Origin: Gluconacetobacter liquefaciens
GTDB lineage: Bacteria; Pseudomonadota; Alphaproteobacteria; Acetobacterales; Acetobacteraceae
Length of the DNA: 64,000 nt
Assembly (NCBI RefSeq): GCF_003350405.1
Contig: NZ_QQAW01000004.1
Location: forward strand, 1 to 64,000
Direction of reading: 5' to 3'
Below, piece after piece: positions 36,976-45,869 of this stretch; the first letter of the stretch is position 1; each line of letters begins with the position of its first letter. The position numbers and the translations under genes are program-made. The notes under the pieces are model-generated. The model saw only the letters and a program-made list of their open reading frames with translations, ran no database searches and was not told the DNA's origin.

Positions 36976-38473
36976 ATCAACATTGTCCGAATCCGCCTTG
37001 TCCGCCTCCCCGCTCTCCGGCTTTGCCCGCTACCGCGCCGAATGGACGGCCAATCCGGTGCGCGAGATCCTCGCCGGCATGGTCGGCACCTTCGCGCTGA
37101 TCCCCGAAGTCATCGCCTTCTCCTTCGCCGCCGGGGTCGACCCGGAGGTCGGGCTGTATGCGTCGTTCGTCATCAGCGTCGTCATCGCCATCGCGGGCGG
37201 CCGCCCGGCCATGATCTCCGGCGCCGCCGGCTCAGTCGCACTGGTGGCAGCAGCACTGGTCCGGGCGCACGGCGTGCAATACCTGCTGGCCGCCACCCTG
37301 CTGGCCGGCCTGTTGCAGATGCTGGCCGGCGCGGCACGGCTGCACCTGCTCATGCGCTACGTCTCCCGCCCCGTCCGCACCGGCTTCGTCAATGCCCTGG
37401 CGATCCTGATCTTCTCGGCGCAGCTACCGCACATGCTCCATGTCACGTGGCACACCTATGCCTTGATCGCGCTGGGCCTGGTCATCATCTACGGCGTGCC
37501 ACGCCTGTTCACCGCCATCCCCTCGCCGCTGATCTGCATCCTGGCCCTCACGGCCGTCGCCACCGCCTGGCCCATGCCGGTGCATACGGTGGCCGATCTG
37601 GGCCGCCTGCCCGACAGCCTGCCGCACCTGGTCTGGCCGCAGGTGCCGTTCTCCCTCGCCACGCTCGACATCATCCTGCCCTTCGCCGCCGCCATGGCCA
37701 TGGTCGGCCTGCTGGAATCGATGATGACCGCCAGCGTCGTCGACGACATGACAGAAACCCACAGCAGCAAGCGCACCGAATGCGTCGGCCTCGGCCTGGC
37801 CAACGTCGCCGTCGGCCTGTTCGGCGGCATCGCCGGCTGCGGCATGATCGGCCAGACGGTCGGCAATCTCCGCTATGGCGGGCGCGGCCGTCTCTCCACC
37901 TTCATCGCCGGCGCCTTTCTCCTGCTACTGATGGTGGCGCTGCGGCCATGGGTCGCCCGCGTACCCGTCGCCGCCCTGGTAGCGATCATGATCATGGTCT
38001 CGGCCAGCACCTTTTCCTGGTCGTCGCTGCGCGACCTCCGCACCCACCCGCGCGGCGCCAGCCTGATCATGCTGGCAACGGTGGCGGTGGTCGTGGTCAC
38101 CCACAATCTGGCGGCGGGCGTGCTGGTGGGCGTGCTGCTCAGCGGCCTGCTCTTCGCCGCCAACGTCTCGCGACTGGTCACGGTCGACGCCCGGTACGAC
38201 GCCGCCACCGACACCCGGACCTACAGCGTAACGGGCCAGATCTTCTTCGCCTCCGCCGACCTGTTCGCCGAGGCGTTCGACACGCACGACACCGCCCGCC
38301 ACATCCGCATCGACCTGCGCCACGCCCATTTCTGGGACATCACGGCCGTCGGCACGCTGCGCGACATCGTCTCACGAATGGAAAGCCACGGTCTCACGGT
38401 CGAACTCGAGGGCCTGAACACGGCCAGTGCAACCCTCATCACCCGTCATTCGGATCTCAGAACGGGGCAGTAA
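36968..38473 (+). CDS. SulP family anion transporter with STAS domain
   Basis: This 501-aa protein has 10 or more membrane helices of the SLC26/SulP fold. The N-terminal half contains IPEVIAFSFAAGVDPEVGLYASF and MISGAAGSVALV, matching SulP transporters. A cytoplasmic STAS domain occupies about residues 410-500 (RHIRIDLRHAHFWDITAVGTL). Substrates in the family are sulfate, bicarbonate or organic anions; it cannot be fixed from sequence. It overlaps queD by 8 bp. Its last codons form the left outer arm of the palindromic repeat that begins at its stop. Confidence 0.88.
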   Translation: MSESTLSESALSASPLSGFARYRAEWTANPVREILAGMVGTFALIPEVIAFSFAAGVDPEVGLYASFVISVVIAIAGGRPAMISGAAGSVALVAAALVRAHGVQYLLAATLLAGLLQMLAGAARLHLLMRYVSRPVRTGFVNALAILIFSAQLPHMLHVTWHTYALIALGLVIIYGVPRLFTAIPSPLICILALTAVATAWPMPVHTVADLGRLPDSLPHLVWPQVPFSLATLDIILPFAAAMAMVGLLESMMTASVVDDMTETHSSKRTECVGLGLANVAVGLFGGIAGCGMIGQTVGNLRYGGRGRLSTFIAGAFLLLLMVALRPWVARVPVAALVAIMIMVSASTFSWSSLRDLRTHPRGASLIMLATVAVVVVTHNLAAGVLVGVLLSGLLFAANVSRLVTVDARYDAATDTRTYSVTGQIFFASADLFAEAFDTHDTARHIRIDLRHAHFWDITAVGTLRDIVSRMESHGLTVELEGLNTASATLITRHSDLRTGQ

Positions 38474-38620
38474 ATGCGCGCTGGCGGCGACCCGACGCGC
38501 GTTTCCTGCGCTTCGGTGCTCGCGGCCATCAAGGCCGCTCCGCTCCGATGCTCGGAAACACACGACGGCCGTGCCGCTGCGCGGCACTCTCGCTCGCCAG
38601 CCCACATTTCCAGCCCCGTT
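38461..38620. repeat. Structured interspersed repeat, copy A
   Basis: A 130-bp core (38476-38605) is nearly identical to the core of copy B at 49854-49983. It starts right at the SulP stop codon (TAA 38471-38473). Locus-specific outer arms (AGAACGGGGC and GCCCCGTTCT) pair around it. Inside are a hairpin with stem GTGCCG/CGGCAC and loop CTGCG, and a stem CTGGCG/CGCCAG near the core ends. It lies between convergent genes. It may act as a terminator, an mRNA-end structure or a non-autonomous mobile element. Confidence 0.75.
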
Positions 38621-38757
38621 CTCCGAGGCACCACACGCCTCAGACCGACGGAGTCGACTCCGCGAACAGCCACCAAGGCCGCCCCGCACCACGCTCGCGC
38701 GCCAGCCCACATGTCCAGCCCCGTTCTCCAAGGCCCACACGCCTCAGACCGGCGGAG
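38591..38757. repeat. Tandem partial duplication of the repeat's right end
   Basis: A segment of about 60 bp (38596-38653, GCCAGCCCACATTTCC... to GACGGAG) recurs with few changes at 38701-38757. Between them, CCACCAAGGCCGCCCCGC recalls the repeat core (CCATCAAGGCCGCTCCGC), so a second, degenerate or truncated element abuts copy A. The second unit runs into the 3' end of the lipoprotein gene. Confidence 0.65.
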
Positions 38758-39592
38758 CCGGCTCCACAAACGGGTCGGGCGCCCCGATAGCAGGCGCCAC
38801 GCCCGGCGATTGCGCATGCAGGCTCTGCCCGGCCTGTAGCGTCAAGGCTGCCGCGCCGGCGGCATCCCCCGCCTGCCCAGCCGCGCGGGCCGCCAGGGTC
38901 AGCACGCGCGCCATGCCGCGATAATCCACCATCTGCCGCCGCAGATCGGCAGCCTGCACGGCCAGGTCCCGCGCCCCTGCCGGGTCATGGGGCAGCCGCA
39001 TCCGGGCCTGCAATTCATCCTCGTCCGCCTGCCATTTCGCGGCCACGGGGCGCTTATGGGCCAGATGCGCCACGGCCTGCGCCAGCATCGTCCGGTCGCC
39101 CATCCCATCCGCGATCAACCCGGTCAGCAGACTGGCCTGTTCGGCAATCGCCAGATCGGGGCTCGCCATCGCCCCGGCGGCCAACGGCGCCGCCTCGCGG
39201 TCCCGCGACAGCCGATGCAGGGCCGCAGCCTGCGTCAGGTCCAGCCCCGCATCGGCGCCCGACCGCCCCCGCACCGCCAGCGCGGCCCGCGTGGCCGCAA
39301 GGGTCGAGAGCGCATCGGCCGGCTTATCCTGCGCCAGTTGCACCACCGCCAGATTATAGCCGGCATCGCCGATCGCCCCGGCATCGTCGCGCGCCAGCGC
39401 GCGCGTGCCCGCCTGCCGGTACTGGCCTTCCGCGACCGTCAGCCGCTCCAGTCCCGCCGACTGCTGCCCGCTCTCCATCGCCTGGTCCAGCACCGCATCG
39501 CCGGCCGGCGCCGCCTTGCCGCCCCCACACCCGGCCAACGCCGGCATGGCCAGTATCAGCAGCAGGGCCGCGCGCGTGCACCCAACCTTCAT
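38744..39592 (-). CDS. Lipoprotein of MCE/Mla-like transport operon
   Basis: This is a 282-aa lipoprotein with signal sequence and lipobox LAGC (Cys at about residue 22). The rest is helical, Ala-rich and looks like TPR-type repeats (ERLTVAEGQYRQAG; AGYNLAVVQLAQDKPADAL; AEQASLLTGLIADG). Its start overlaps the MlaD stop (ATGA), so it closes the operon 44452-38744. The usual Mla-system partner at this position is a DUF330/ABC-auxiliary lipoprotein; this one is a TPR-like replacement. Outer or inner membrane placement cannot be decided (residue +2 is Gly). Confidence 0.7.
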   Translation of the reverse strand: MKVGCTRAALLLILAMPALAGCGGGKAAPAGDAVLDQAMESGQQSAGLERLTVAEGQYRQAGTRALARDDAGAIGDAGYNLAVVQLAQDKPADALSTLAATRAALAVRGRSGADAGLDLTQAAALHRLSRDREAAPLAAGAMASPDLAIAEQASLLTGLIADGMGDRTMLAQAVAHLAHKRPVAAKWQADEDELQARMRLPHDPAGARDLAVQAADLRRQMVDYRGMARVLTLAARAAGQAGDAAGAAALTLQAGQSLHAQSPGVAPAIGAPDPFVEPAPPV

Positions 39593-40545
39593 GGCGCGAT
39601 CCTCCCCGCCGGCAGGCGGTGCGACGCGGGGGCTTTCGCTCCGCCGCCGCCCAGCAGCCACAGGCCGCGCAACTGGTCCGTCAGCTTCTGCAGGCTGGCG
39701 GCGGTGGTCTGCGCCTGCGTCAGCAGCACCGGCAACTCGGCCGACGTCTCCTGCAGGTTGCGCGTGATCGCCGGCATGTTCGGGGTGGCCTTGCGCAGGT
39801 CGCCCGACATGGCGCGGACATTGGCCATGCTGGCATCGGCCTTCGCCATGACCGACGACAATTGCCGCTCAATCGGTGTCAAATGGGCAACCGCATCGTT
39901 CAGCGACGTCACCAGCGTCTCGGCCTGACGGATCAGCTTGTCGTCGGTCATCAACTGCCCGGCGGTGCCCTTGCCGGCATGCAGGTCCGTCATCGTGGCA
40001 TCCAGCATCGACATCATATGCTGCGCACTATCCAGCACCGGCATCACCCGCGCGCGGATATCGGCGAACGTCTGGGTGATCATGTCGGCCGGATTGGGTG
40101 CCGGATGCGCGGTCAGCACCGCGTAATGCCAGTCCATCACCTGCCCGGTGCCGCGCGTGATATCGATATAGTTCGCCCCGGCCACCACGAAGCGCCGCCG
40201 GATGGTGGCGGTGCTGTCGCGGCGCACGAAGGGTTCGATATCCGGGTCGATATCCGCGATCGCATACATCCCGCCGCTCGGATTGATGCGGATGCGCCGG
40301 ATGGTGCCGGCATGAATGCCCACCACCTCGACATCGTCGCCCGGTGCCAGCCCACTGACGCCGCCATCAGGCAGCACGATCTGCAACCGACCGGCCGGCG
40401 TCAGCCAGTTATGCAGCACGCCCGCCTCGATCACGGCCGCCGCACAGATCAGCAGCGCCACCAGCACCAGCAGCCCGACCCATTCGTCGGCATAGCGCAC
40501 CCGCACCAATTGCCGCGTCAGGCCCTTTACTTGATCCTTGGCCAT
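39589..40545 (-). CDS. MlaD/MCE family lipid-binding protein
   Basis: This is a 318-aa MCE protein. One N-terminal membrane helix (about residues 22-44) is followed by a single MCE domain (LQIVLPDGGVSGLAPGDDVEVVGIHAGTIRRI, residues about 53-85) and a long helical tail with coiled-coil character (residues about 150-290). MCE domains form hexameric rings that carry lipids between membranes. Its start overlaps the ATPase-like stop (TGATG). The C-terminus is Gly/Ala-rich. It works with the MlaE permease at 41244. Confidence 0.85.
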   Translation of the reverse strand: MAKDQVKGLTRQLVRVRYADEWVGLLVLVALLICAAAVIEAGVLHNWLTPAGRLQIVLPDGGVSGLAPGDDVEVVGIHAGTIRRIRINPSGGMYAIADIDPDIEPFVRRDSTATIRRRFVVAGANYIDITRGTGQVMDWHYAVLTAHPAPNPADMITQTFADIRARVMPVLDSAQHMMSMLDATMTDLHAGKGTAGQLMTDDKLIRQAETLVTSLNDAVAHLTPIERQLSSVMAKADASMANVRAMSGDLRKATPNMPAITRNLQETSAELPVLLTQAQTTAASLQKLTDQLRGLWLLGGGGAKAPASHRLPAGRIAP

Positions 40546-41240
40546 CAGACCCCCCGCACCGGGAAAAGGCCTTCATCGAGAAGGCGCAGATGAACATTCA
40601 CCGCCGACCGGTAATCGGCCCAGGTGGCGGCACGGCGCACAAACCAGATCACCGCCGCGCCCCGGTCGCGCGCCGCCGTGATCGCTTCCAGAAACGCGAC
40701 CGCCGCATCTGCCGGCAGCACGTCGGAGATATCCTCCAGCACCAGCAGGTCGGGCCGGCCGAGAAAAGCCCGCACACAGGCGGCCCGCGCCAGGTCGGCC
40801 GGCGACAGATGCCCCGGACTGGTCACCGGCAGGCCGGGAAAGCCGAACGCCAGCCCCAGCGCCATGGCATCCGCCACCACGTCCGCGGTCGGCCGCGTCG
40901 TGTGATGCAGTTGCTGGAGAATGATGTTCTGGTGCGTGCCGAACAGGTCCAGCCAAGATCCGCGCCGGGTAATCCGCCCGATCCGCCCCCGCAGGGCGTA
41001 AAGCTGGCGATCCCCCAGTTCGGCCCAGTCCAGACCCATGAACCGCACGTTGCCCGAGGCCAGCGAGATCATGCCGCAGCACAGGTCGGCAAACAGCGTC
41101 GCCCGCGCGGAATCCCGGCATTCCACCACCGCACAGTCACCGGGCATCAGCCGCAGGTCGATCGGCACCGGCGCCATGCCGCTTTCGTCGAACGACGGCT
41201 GGGCGGCACGAAGTTCCAGGATCGGTCCCTCGTTCGCCAT
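40545..41240 (-). CDS. ABC ATPase-like subunit with degenerate nucleotide site
   Basis: This 231-aa protein occupies the MlaF place and aligns with ABC ATPases: a first strand, the Walker A region, a Q-loop-like part, the signature region HLSPADLARAACVRAFLGRPDLL and a Walker B strand LLVLEDISDVL. The Walker A loop, normally GxxGxGKS/T, reads ECRDSARATLF, so the glycines and the catalytic lysine are gone. The signature is LSPAD instead of LSGGQ. The usual H-loop histidine is not obvious (VIWFVRRAA). It probably cannot bind or hydrolyse ATP in the normal way. It lies 3 bp after mlaE and overlaps mlaD. Confidence 0.7.
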   Translation of the reverse strand: MANEGPILELRAAQPSFDESGMAPVPIDLRLMPGDCAVVECRDSARATLFADLCCGMISLASGNVRFMGLDWAELGDRQLYALRGRIGRITRRGSWLDLFGTHQNIILQQLHHTTRPTADVVADAMALGLAFGFPGLPVTSPGHLSPADLARAACVRAFLGRPDLLVLEDISDVLPADAAVAFLEAITAARDRGAAVIWFVRRAATWADYRSAVNVHLRLLDEGLFPVRGV

Positions 41241-41243
41241 CGC

Positions 41244-42134
41244 TCAGCCCCCCAGGGTGAACAGGATATTGACGACCATCACCGTCATGATCCCCCGCGC
41301 GAACCCGCGCGGCATCAGGGTCGCGATCGTATCGTCGGCATCCACCAGCAGGCCGGTCATGCAGGCCCCCAGGCCCACGAAGAACCCGACCAGAATGAAT
41401 TTCAGCGGAATGATCAGAAAATCCCACGACGACATCGCGGCCAATACATTGGCGAAGAACGTCCACACCGATGTCGTGATCACCCCCGAGGCATGGGTAA
41501 TGATAAAACCCATCAGCAGCGCATTGGTGGCGAACAGGATGCCCAGCGTAAATCCGCCGACCATGAAGGCGCAGGTGCGCGGCAGCACCAGCAGCAGGAA
41601 CGGGTCCATGCCCTGCGCCTGCAGCGCGCGGATCTGCCCCCCCAGCGTCAGCATGCCGATCTCCGTCAGCACCAGCATGCCGCTACGCCCCAGCAGGATG
41701 ATCCCCACCAGCACCGGCGAGATCTCGCGCACCAGCACCGACACCAGGATCGACCCCGTCATCTGCGCCATGCCGGCAAAACCAAGCCAGTAGACCGCCT
41801 GCGATACCACCATCAGCCCCGCCAGCGTGGCGGTCACGATGGTGCTCAGAAACCCGCCGCTCACCACCTGGCGCAGGCACTGGCGAAATTCCTCCCGCAC
41901 CGTCCGCCGCCAGGAATTGGGGCGCATGCTCTCGCGCACCACCCCCCACGCCGACCCGATCAGCACCAGCACGAACCGGACCTGATGGCGCGTCAGCCGC
42001 CCGATCCATGCCAGGGCGGGCCTGATACGCGCCAGCCGCGCCTTCAGCCAGCCCGACGGCCCGCCGGGCTGAACCTCCGGCGGCCCGTCTTCCGACATGT
42101 CGGACGGCGCCGGTGCAACCGCCTCGCCCGTCAC
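41244..42134 (-). CDS. MlaE family ABC permease
   Basis: This is a 296-aa permease with five to six membrane helices. The core LREISPVLVGIILLGRSGMLVLTEIGMLTLGGQIRALQAQGMDP (spanning about residues 130-175) carries the conserved EIG..T...EI/QI-type segment of MlaE. It has an N-terminal Pro/Gly-rich extension of about 45 residues. The GTG at 42134 overlaps the cyclase-like gene's stop (GTGA), coupling the two. It should move phospholipid or another lipid across or out of the inner membrane with the MCE protein. Confidence 0.85.
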   Translation of the reverse strand: MTGEAVAPAPSDMSEDGPPEVQPGGPSGWLKARLARIRPALAWIGRLTRHQVRFVLVLIGSAWGVVRESMRPNSWRRTVREEFRQCLRQVVSGGFLSTIVTATLAGLMVVSQAVYWLGFAGMAQMTGSILVSVLVREISPVLVGIILLGRSGMLVLTEIGMLTLGGQIRALQAQGMDPFLLLVLPRTCAFMVGGFTLGILFATNALLMGFIITHASGVITTSVWTFFANVLAAMSSWDFLIIPLKFILVGFFVGLGACMTGLLVDADDTIATLMPRGFARGIMTVMVVNILFTLGG

Positions 42135-44452
42135 CGGCGCCCCGCCAGAACATAGGTGCGCGTCATCCCCGCATGCGGCACGAAGAAGCGCCCGCGCTCA
42201 CGGAACAGGAACCGCCCGCGCAGAAGCTGATAGACCTCCTCCGACACCTGGATCGTGCCGACATCCGGTGCCCCCTGGGCCATCATCTCGGCCATGCCGA
42301 TGGCATCGCCCCACAGATTGAACACTTTCGGGTCGTCACCGAGCAGCCCGCCGAACACCGGACCGACATCGATCCCCATGCGGAAGACCGGGTCCAGGTC
42401 GGCGCGCGACAGGATCGAGAGCGACGCCTCGCGCATCACCAGCGCCGCATTCGCCATCCGCTCGGCAGCCGTCGGATCGGGCGTATGCGTGCACCCGGCC
42501 ACGCAGACCAGCCGATGGCCCAGCATCTTGATGGAATACAGCCCATGGTCCCGCGCCACGGTCTGGAGCTGAACCGCCAGCGCCTCCACCAGCGCGATGA
42601 TCCGCGCCGGATCGGCCCGCGAGGAGGTGATGATATCGGCAAAGGTAATGACCATGACCGCCACGGCCGGGAACAGCCCTTCCACCGGCCCCCCATGCCC
42701 GTCAGCCTGCGTGCTGCCCGGCGGAATCAGGAAGCCGTCGCCCAGCGAATGCTCGGCCTCCTCTGCAGGCGGCGCGGCCAGTTCCTCGGCGGCGGCGGCA
42801 ACGGCGCTGTAATGCTGGGCGGAAAAACGCGCCGACACCACCCCCCCGATCATGGCAACGAAATGCGACACCAGCCCGGCGCGCGGCGCATCCTCCAGCG
42901 TGATCATGCCAATCGGCCCCGACGCCCCCAGGATGGGGGCCAGGAACAGGCTATGGCTACCGAAGGTCCGCATGAACAGCCGATGAAAACTGACCGTCCG
43001 CTCGTCCGCCCCCGCATCGGGCACCGTGATCGCATCGCCATGCGCCACCAGGTCGAAAAAAGCCTGCAGGTCGGTGCGCGACAGTTCGAAACCACCCGAA
43101 TGGGCATCGTGCCGCGCATCGTAGGAATCGACGCACAGCAATGTGGAGCCGTCATGCATCAGCCGCCAGACCGAGGCCCGCCGCGCCAGCGTCATCTCCG
43201 CCAGGCTGCGCGTCAGGATCAGCGCCTCGTCGGTCGGGTCGAACAGCGCCGGGTAACCGGCCACCGCGCGCAGCGTCTGGCTCTCGCGCCCCGAAACCGC
43301 ACGCAGGCCCGCCAGCTCCGCCGCCACATGGTCGGTCCGCCGCCCCTGGCGGAACAGCAGCCCCCCCAGCAGCGCGGCAAGGGCCACGATCAGCAGCGAG
43401 AACAGCAGGTTCTGCCGGCCGTCCACCATGGCGAAATTGGCGAAATCGCTTTCCGGCGCAACCAGGATCAGCACCCATTTCTTCGCCGTCGAGGGCAGCG
43501 GGGCCGCCATGGTCACGAAATTACGCTTGCCGCTGCGAATCGCATGCGGCCCGTATCCCAGCACGCGATACACGTCGAAAGCCTGCGCCAGCGCCGGATA
43601 GGTCTGGGGGTCCAGCACCATCTTCGACGGGTCCCAGTTGGCTTTCTTCGCCACATCCAGCATGTGCCGCCCGGCCAGAAGATGCCCGTCCTGGTCAAGG
43701 ATCAGCGCATGGCCGCTCTTGCCGATCTTGAGGGAATCCAGAAAATTCGTCAGCTCGTTCATCGACAGGTTGACGGCGAAGACGAACTTCCGGCCATCCT
43801 GCCCCTGATAGACGATCGAGGCCGTAATGATCATCTGGCCGGTCTGGCTGATCAGATAGGGCGCCGACCAGTAAAGCTTGCCGGACTCCGCCGCCCCCCT
43901 GAACCATTCGCGGGTCCTTGGGTCAAAATTGCCGGTCGGATTGCTCTCCGTCCGCAGCATGGCGCCCTTCTCGTCATGAAACTGATGGACGAACTGCGCC
44001 CCGGCCCCCTCGCCGGTCAGTTGCGTCGTCTCCAGCCCCTTGCCCTTCGGGTCGCGTTCGATCAGGTCGAAATGCCCTTCGGAATCGGCCAGATAGAAGG
44101 AATGCACCTGCGGCACATGCCGCAGCATGCTGCCGCCGTAGGAATTGAAGATCTTGATGATGGCGGTCTGCGGGCCATGCTCCAGCATATCGCGCGCAAT
44201 CACCGTTCCCGCCGTGGCCGGGCCCAGGTAATCGCCGACTTCCTGCGCGATGTAGTTCTGCTCGCTGACCAGCAGGTCGTGGGTCAGCGCCAGCGCGCCG
44301 GAACGGATCGAGCGATAGGAATGCAGCCCGATTCCGGCAATGACGGCCACCACCAGAACGACGCCGAAAATGGGCACACCGACATGCAGCAGAAAACGCC
44401 TGACCTGATCGGAACGGGCATCGGCGGGGTCCACGATCTCGTCAGCGTTCAA
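42131..44452 (-). CDS. Cache-GAF-cyclase-homology sensory protein with degenerate cyclase domain
   Basis: This 773-aa membrane protein has a helix near residues 20-42, a large periplasmic double-Cache sensor (about 45-330), a second helix (about 345-365), a GAF-like domain (about 385-560) and a class III cyclase homology domain at the C-terminus. In that domain the first metal site is FADI, but the second (KxxGD) reads KMLGH and the NxxxR catalytic pair reads GMAEM, so key metal and transition-state residues are missing. The start is TTG at 44452 with a GGGAAGAG site; an ATG at 44554 would add 34 residues of non-family character. It leads the MlaE-ATPase-MlaD-lipoprotein operon. Confidence 0.75.
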   Translation of the reverse strand: MNADEIVDPADARSDQVRRFLLHVGVPIFGVVLVVAVIAGIGLHSYRSIRSGALALTHDLLVSEQNYIAQEVGDYLGPATAGTVIARDMLEHGPQTAIIKIFNSYGGSMLRHVPQVHSFYLADSEGHFDLIERDPKGKGLETTQLTGEGAGAQFVHQFHDEKGAMLRTESNPTGNFDPRTREWFRGAAESGKLYWSAPYLISQTGQMIITASIVYQGQDGRKFVFAVNLSMNELTNFLDSLKIGKSGHALILDQDGHLLAGRHMLDVAKKANWDPSKMVLDPQTYPALAQAFDVYRVLGYGPHAIRSGKRNFVTMAAPLPSTAKKWVLILVAPESDFANFAMVDGRQNLLFSLLIVALAALLGGLLFRQGRRTDHVAAELAGLRAVSGRESQTLRAVAGYPALFDPTDEALILTRSLAEMTLARRASVWRLMHDGSTLLCVDSYDARHDAHSGGFELSRTDLQAFFDLVAHGDAITVPDAGADERTVSFHRLFMRTFGSHSLFLAPILGASGPIGMITLEDAPRAGLVSHFVAMIGGVVSARFSAQHYSAVAAAAEELAAPPAEEAEHSLGDGFLIPPGSTQADGHGGPVEGLFPAVAVMVITFADIITSSRADPARIIALVEALAVQLQTVARDHGLYSIKMLGHRLVCVAGCTHTPDPTAAERMANAALVMREASLSILSRADLDPVFRMGIDVGPVFGGLLGDDPKVFNLWGDAIGMAEMMAQGAPDVGTIQVSEEVYQLLRGRFLFRERGRFFVPHAGMTRTYVLAGRR

Positions 44453-44563
44453 TGATCTCTTCCCGATCTGTTGGCCCAGAGCGCACGACGGCTGCCCGGT
44501 TACGATAGGATACACGCGCCACAAAAACCAACCCGCGAGATGCCTACCTGCCACCCACCGCCG

Positions 44564-45244
44564 TTACAAAGACCAGATCGGCTCCTTGACCTTCTCCAGA
44601 AAACGGCTGTGCGCCGCCAGTTCCTCGGGCGTCGGCACAATCGGGCGCGGCGTACGGTTCGTAACACGGGCGTAGCTGTGCGCCGCCGGGCCGCCGGCCC
44701 CATCCTCCATCATCAGGCCCAGCCCGCGTTGGCGCCCCCCCATCAGTTCCAGATAGACCTCGGCCAAAAGCCGGCAGTCGAGCAGCGCGTTATGGGTGGT
44801 TCGGGCCGAGAGATCGATGTCGAAACGCCGGCACAGGGCATCCAGGCTGTTCGGCAGGCCCGGATAGCGTTCGCGCGCGATATCCAGCGTATCGACCATC
44901 CGGTCCAGCGACAGCACCGGCCGGCCGGCACGCTCCAGTTCCGCGTTTAGGAAGCCGAAATCGAAGCGCGCATTATGGGCGATCATCTCGTCCGGCCCGA
45001 TAAACGCCAGAAACGCATCAGCGATCTCGTGAAACCGGGGCTTGCCCTCCAGATCCGCCAGCGTAAAGCCGTGAACCTTCGTCGCCTCCTCGGGGATGTC
45101 GCGCTCGGGGTGGATCAGCACATGAAAATTCTGCCCGGTCGGCAGATCGTCGATCAGTTCCAGCGCGGCGATTTCGATGACCCGATCCCCCTTCTTCGGG
45201 TCCAGGCCAGTCGTCTCGGTATCAAACAGAATCGTTCGCTTCAT
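44564..45244 (-). CDS. dnaQ: DNA polymerase III epsilon subunit (proofreading exonuclease)
   Basis: This is a 226-aa DEDD-type 3'-5' exonuclease. ExoI is FDTETTGLDP near residue 7, ExoII is HNARFDFGFLNAEL near 96, and ExoIII is THNALLDCRLLAEVY near 150, with catalytic Asp/Glu and the ExoIII His visible. It proofreads during replication. Its ATG overlaps the coaE stop (ATGA). The order aroE-coaE-dnaQ is a conserved alphaproteobacterial operon. Confidence 0.93.
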   Translation of the reverse strand: MKRTILFDTETTGLDPKKGDRVIEIAALELIDDLPTGQNFHVLIHPERDIPEEATKVHGFTLADLEGKPRFHEIADAFLAFIGPDEMIAHNARFDFGFLNAELERAGRPVLSLDRMVDTLDIARERYPGLPNSLDALCRRFDIDLSARTTHNALLDCRLLAEVYLELMGGRQRGLGLMMEDGAGGPAAHSYARVTNRTPRPIVPTPEELAAHSRFLEKVKEPIWSL

Positions 45245-45867
45245 GGCGTCTTCCCTTCCCCGCGCATCCGCATTCCGGCATCCGCGCGCATCCGCGCGAC
45301 CAGGCGCCGCACCCGGCGCACCGTGTCATTCCGCGACAACCCGGTACAGATCACATCATCCGCCCGCCGCCGCTTCTCGCGATCGGGCATCTGGCGCGCG
45401 ATCACCGCCGCCACCTCGCCGGGCGCCATGCCCCGTCGCCTTGCCACGCGATGAATCTGCACATCAGGCGGCGCCGACACCACCGCAACCCGGTCGCACA
45501 ACCGGTCCCCGCCGCCTTCGAACAGCAGGGGAATATCGAGCACCGCCCAGGAATGCCCAGCCCGCCGCGCCCGTGCCAGAAACCGGTCCCGCTCCTGCCG
45601 CACCATGGGGTGGATAATGCGCTCCAGCCCTTTCATGACCGTCCCATCGGCAATGGCCGCCCGCCGCAGCACCGCGCGATCCAGCACCCCCTCCCGCACC
45701 GAGCCCGGCACCAGCCGCCCGATCGCCGGCAACGCCCGGCCACCGGGCGCCTGCAACGCATGGACCACAGCATCGGCATCGAATACCGGGAAGCCGGCAC
45801 GCCGCAGCATCCGCGCCACCGTCGACTTGCCCATGCCGATCCCGCCGGTCAGGCCGAGAATGCGCAT
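45241..45867 (-). CDS. coaE: Dephospho-CoA kinase
   Basis: This is a 208-aa P-loop kinase for the last step of coenzyme A synthesis. The P-loop is GLTGGIGMGKSTVARML near residue 4, then DADAVVHAL and VLDIPLLFEGGGD. The ATG at 45867 begins at the P-loop strand as in the family; the long upstream frame is aroE in another frame. It lies 2 bp after the aroE stop and overlaps dnaQ. Confidence 0.93.
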   Translation of the reverse strand: MRILGLTGGIGMGKSTVARMLRRAGFPVFDADAVVHALQAPGGRALPAIGRLVPGSVREGVLDRAVLRRAAIADGTVMKGLERIIHPMVRQERDRFLARARRAGHSWAVLDIPLLFEGGGDRLCDRVAVVSAPPDVQIHRVARRRGMAPGEVAAVIARQMPDREKRRRADDVICTGLSRNDTVRRVRRLVARMRADAGMRMRGEGKTP

Positions 45868-45869
45868 CG

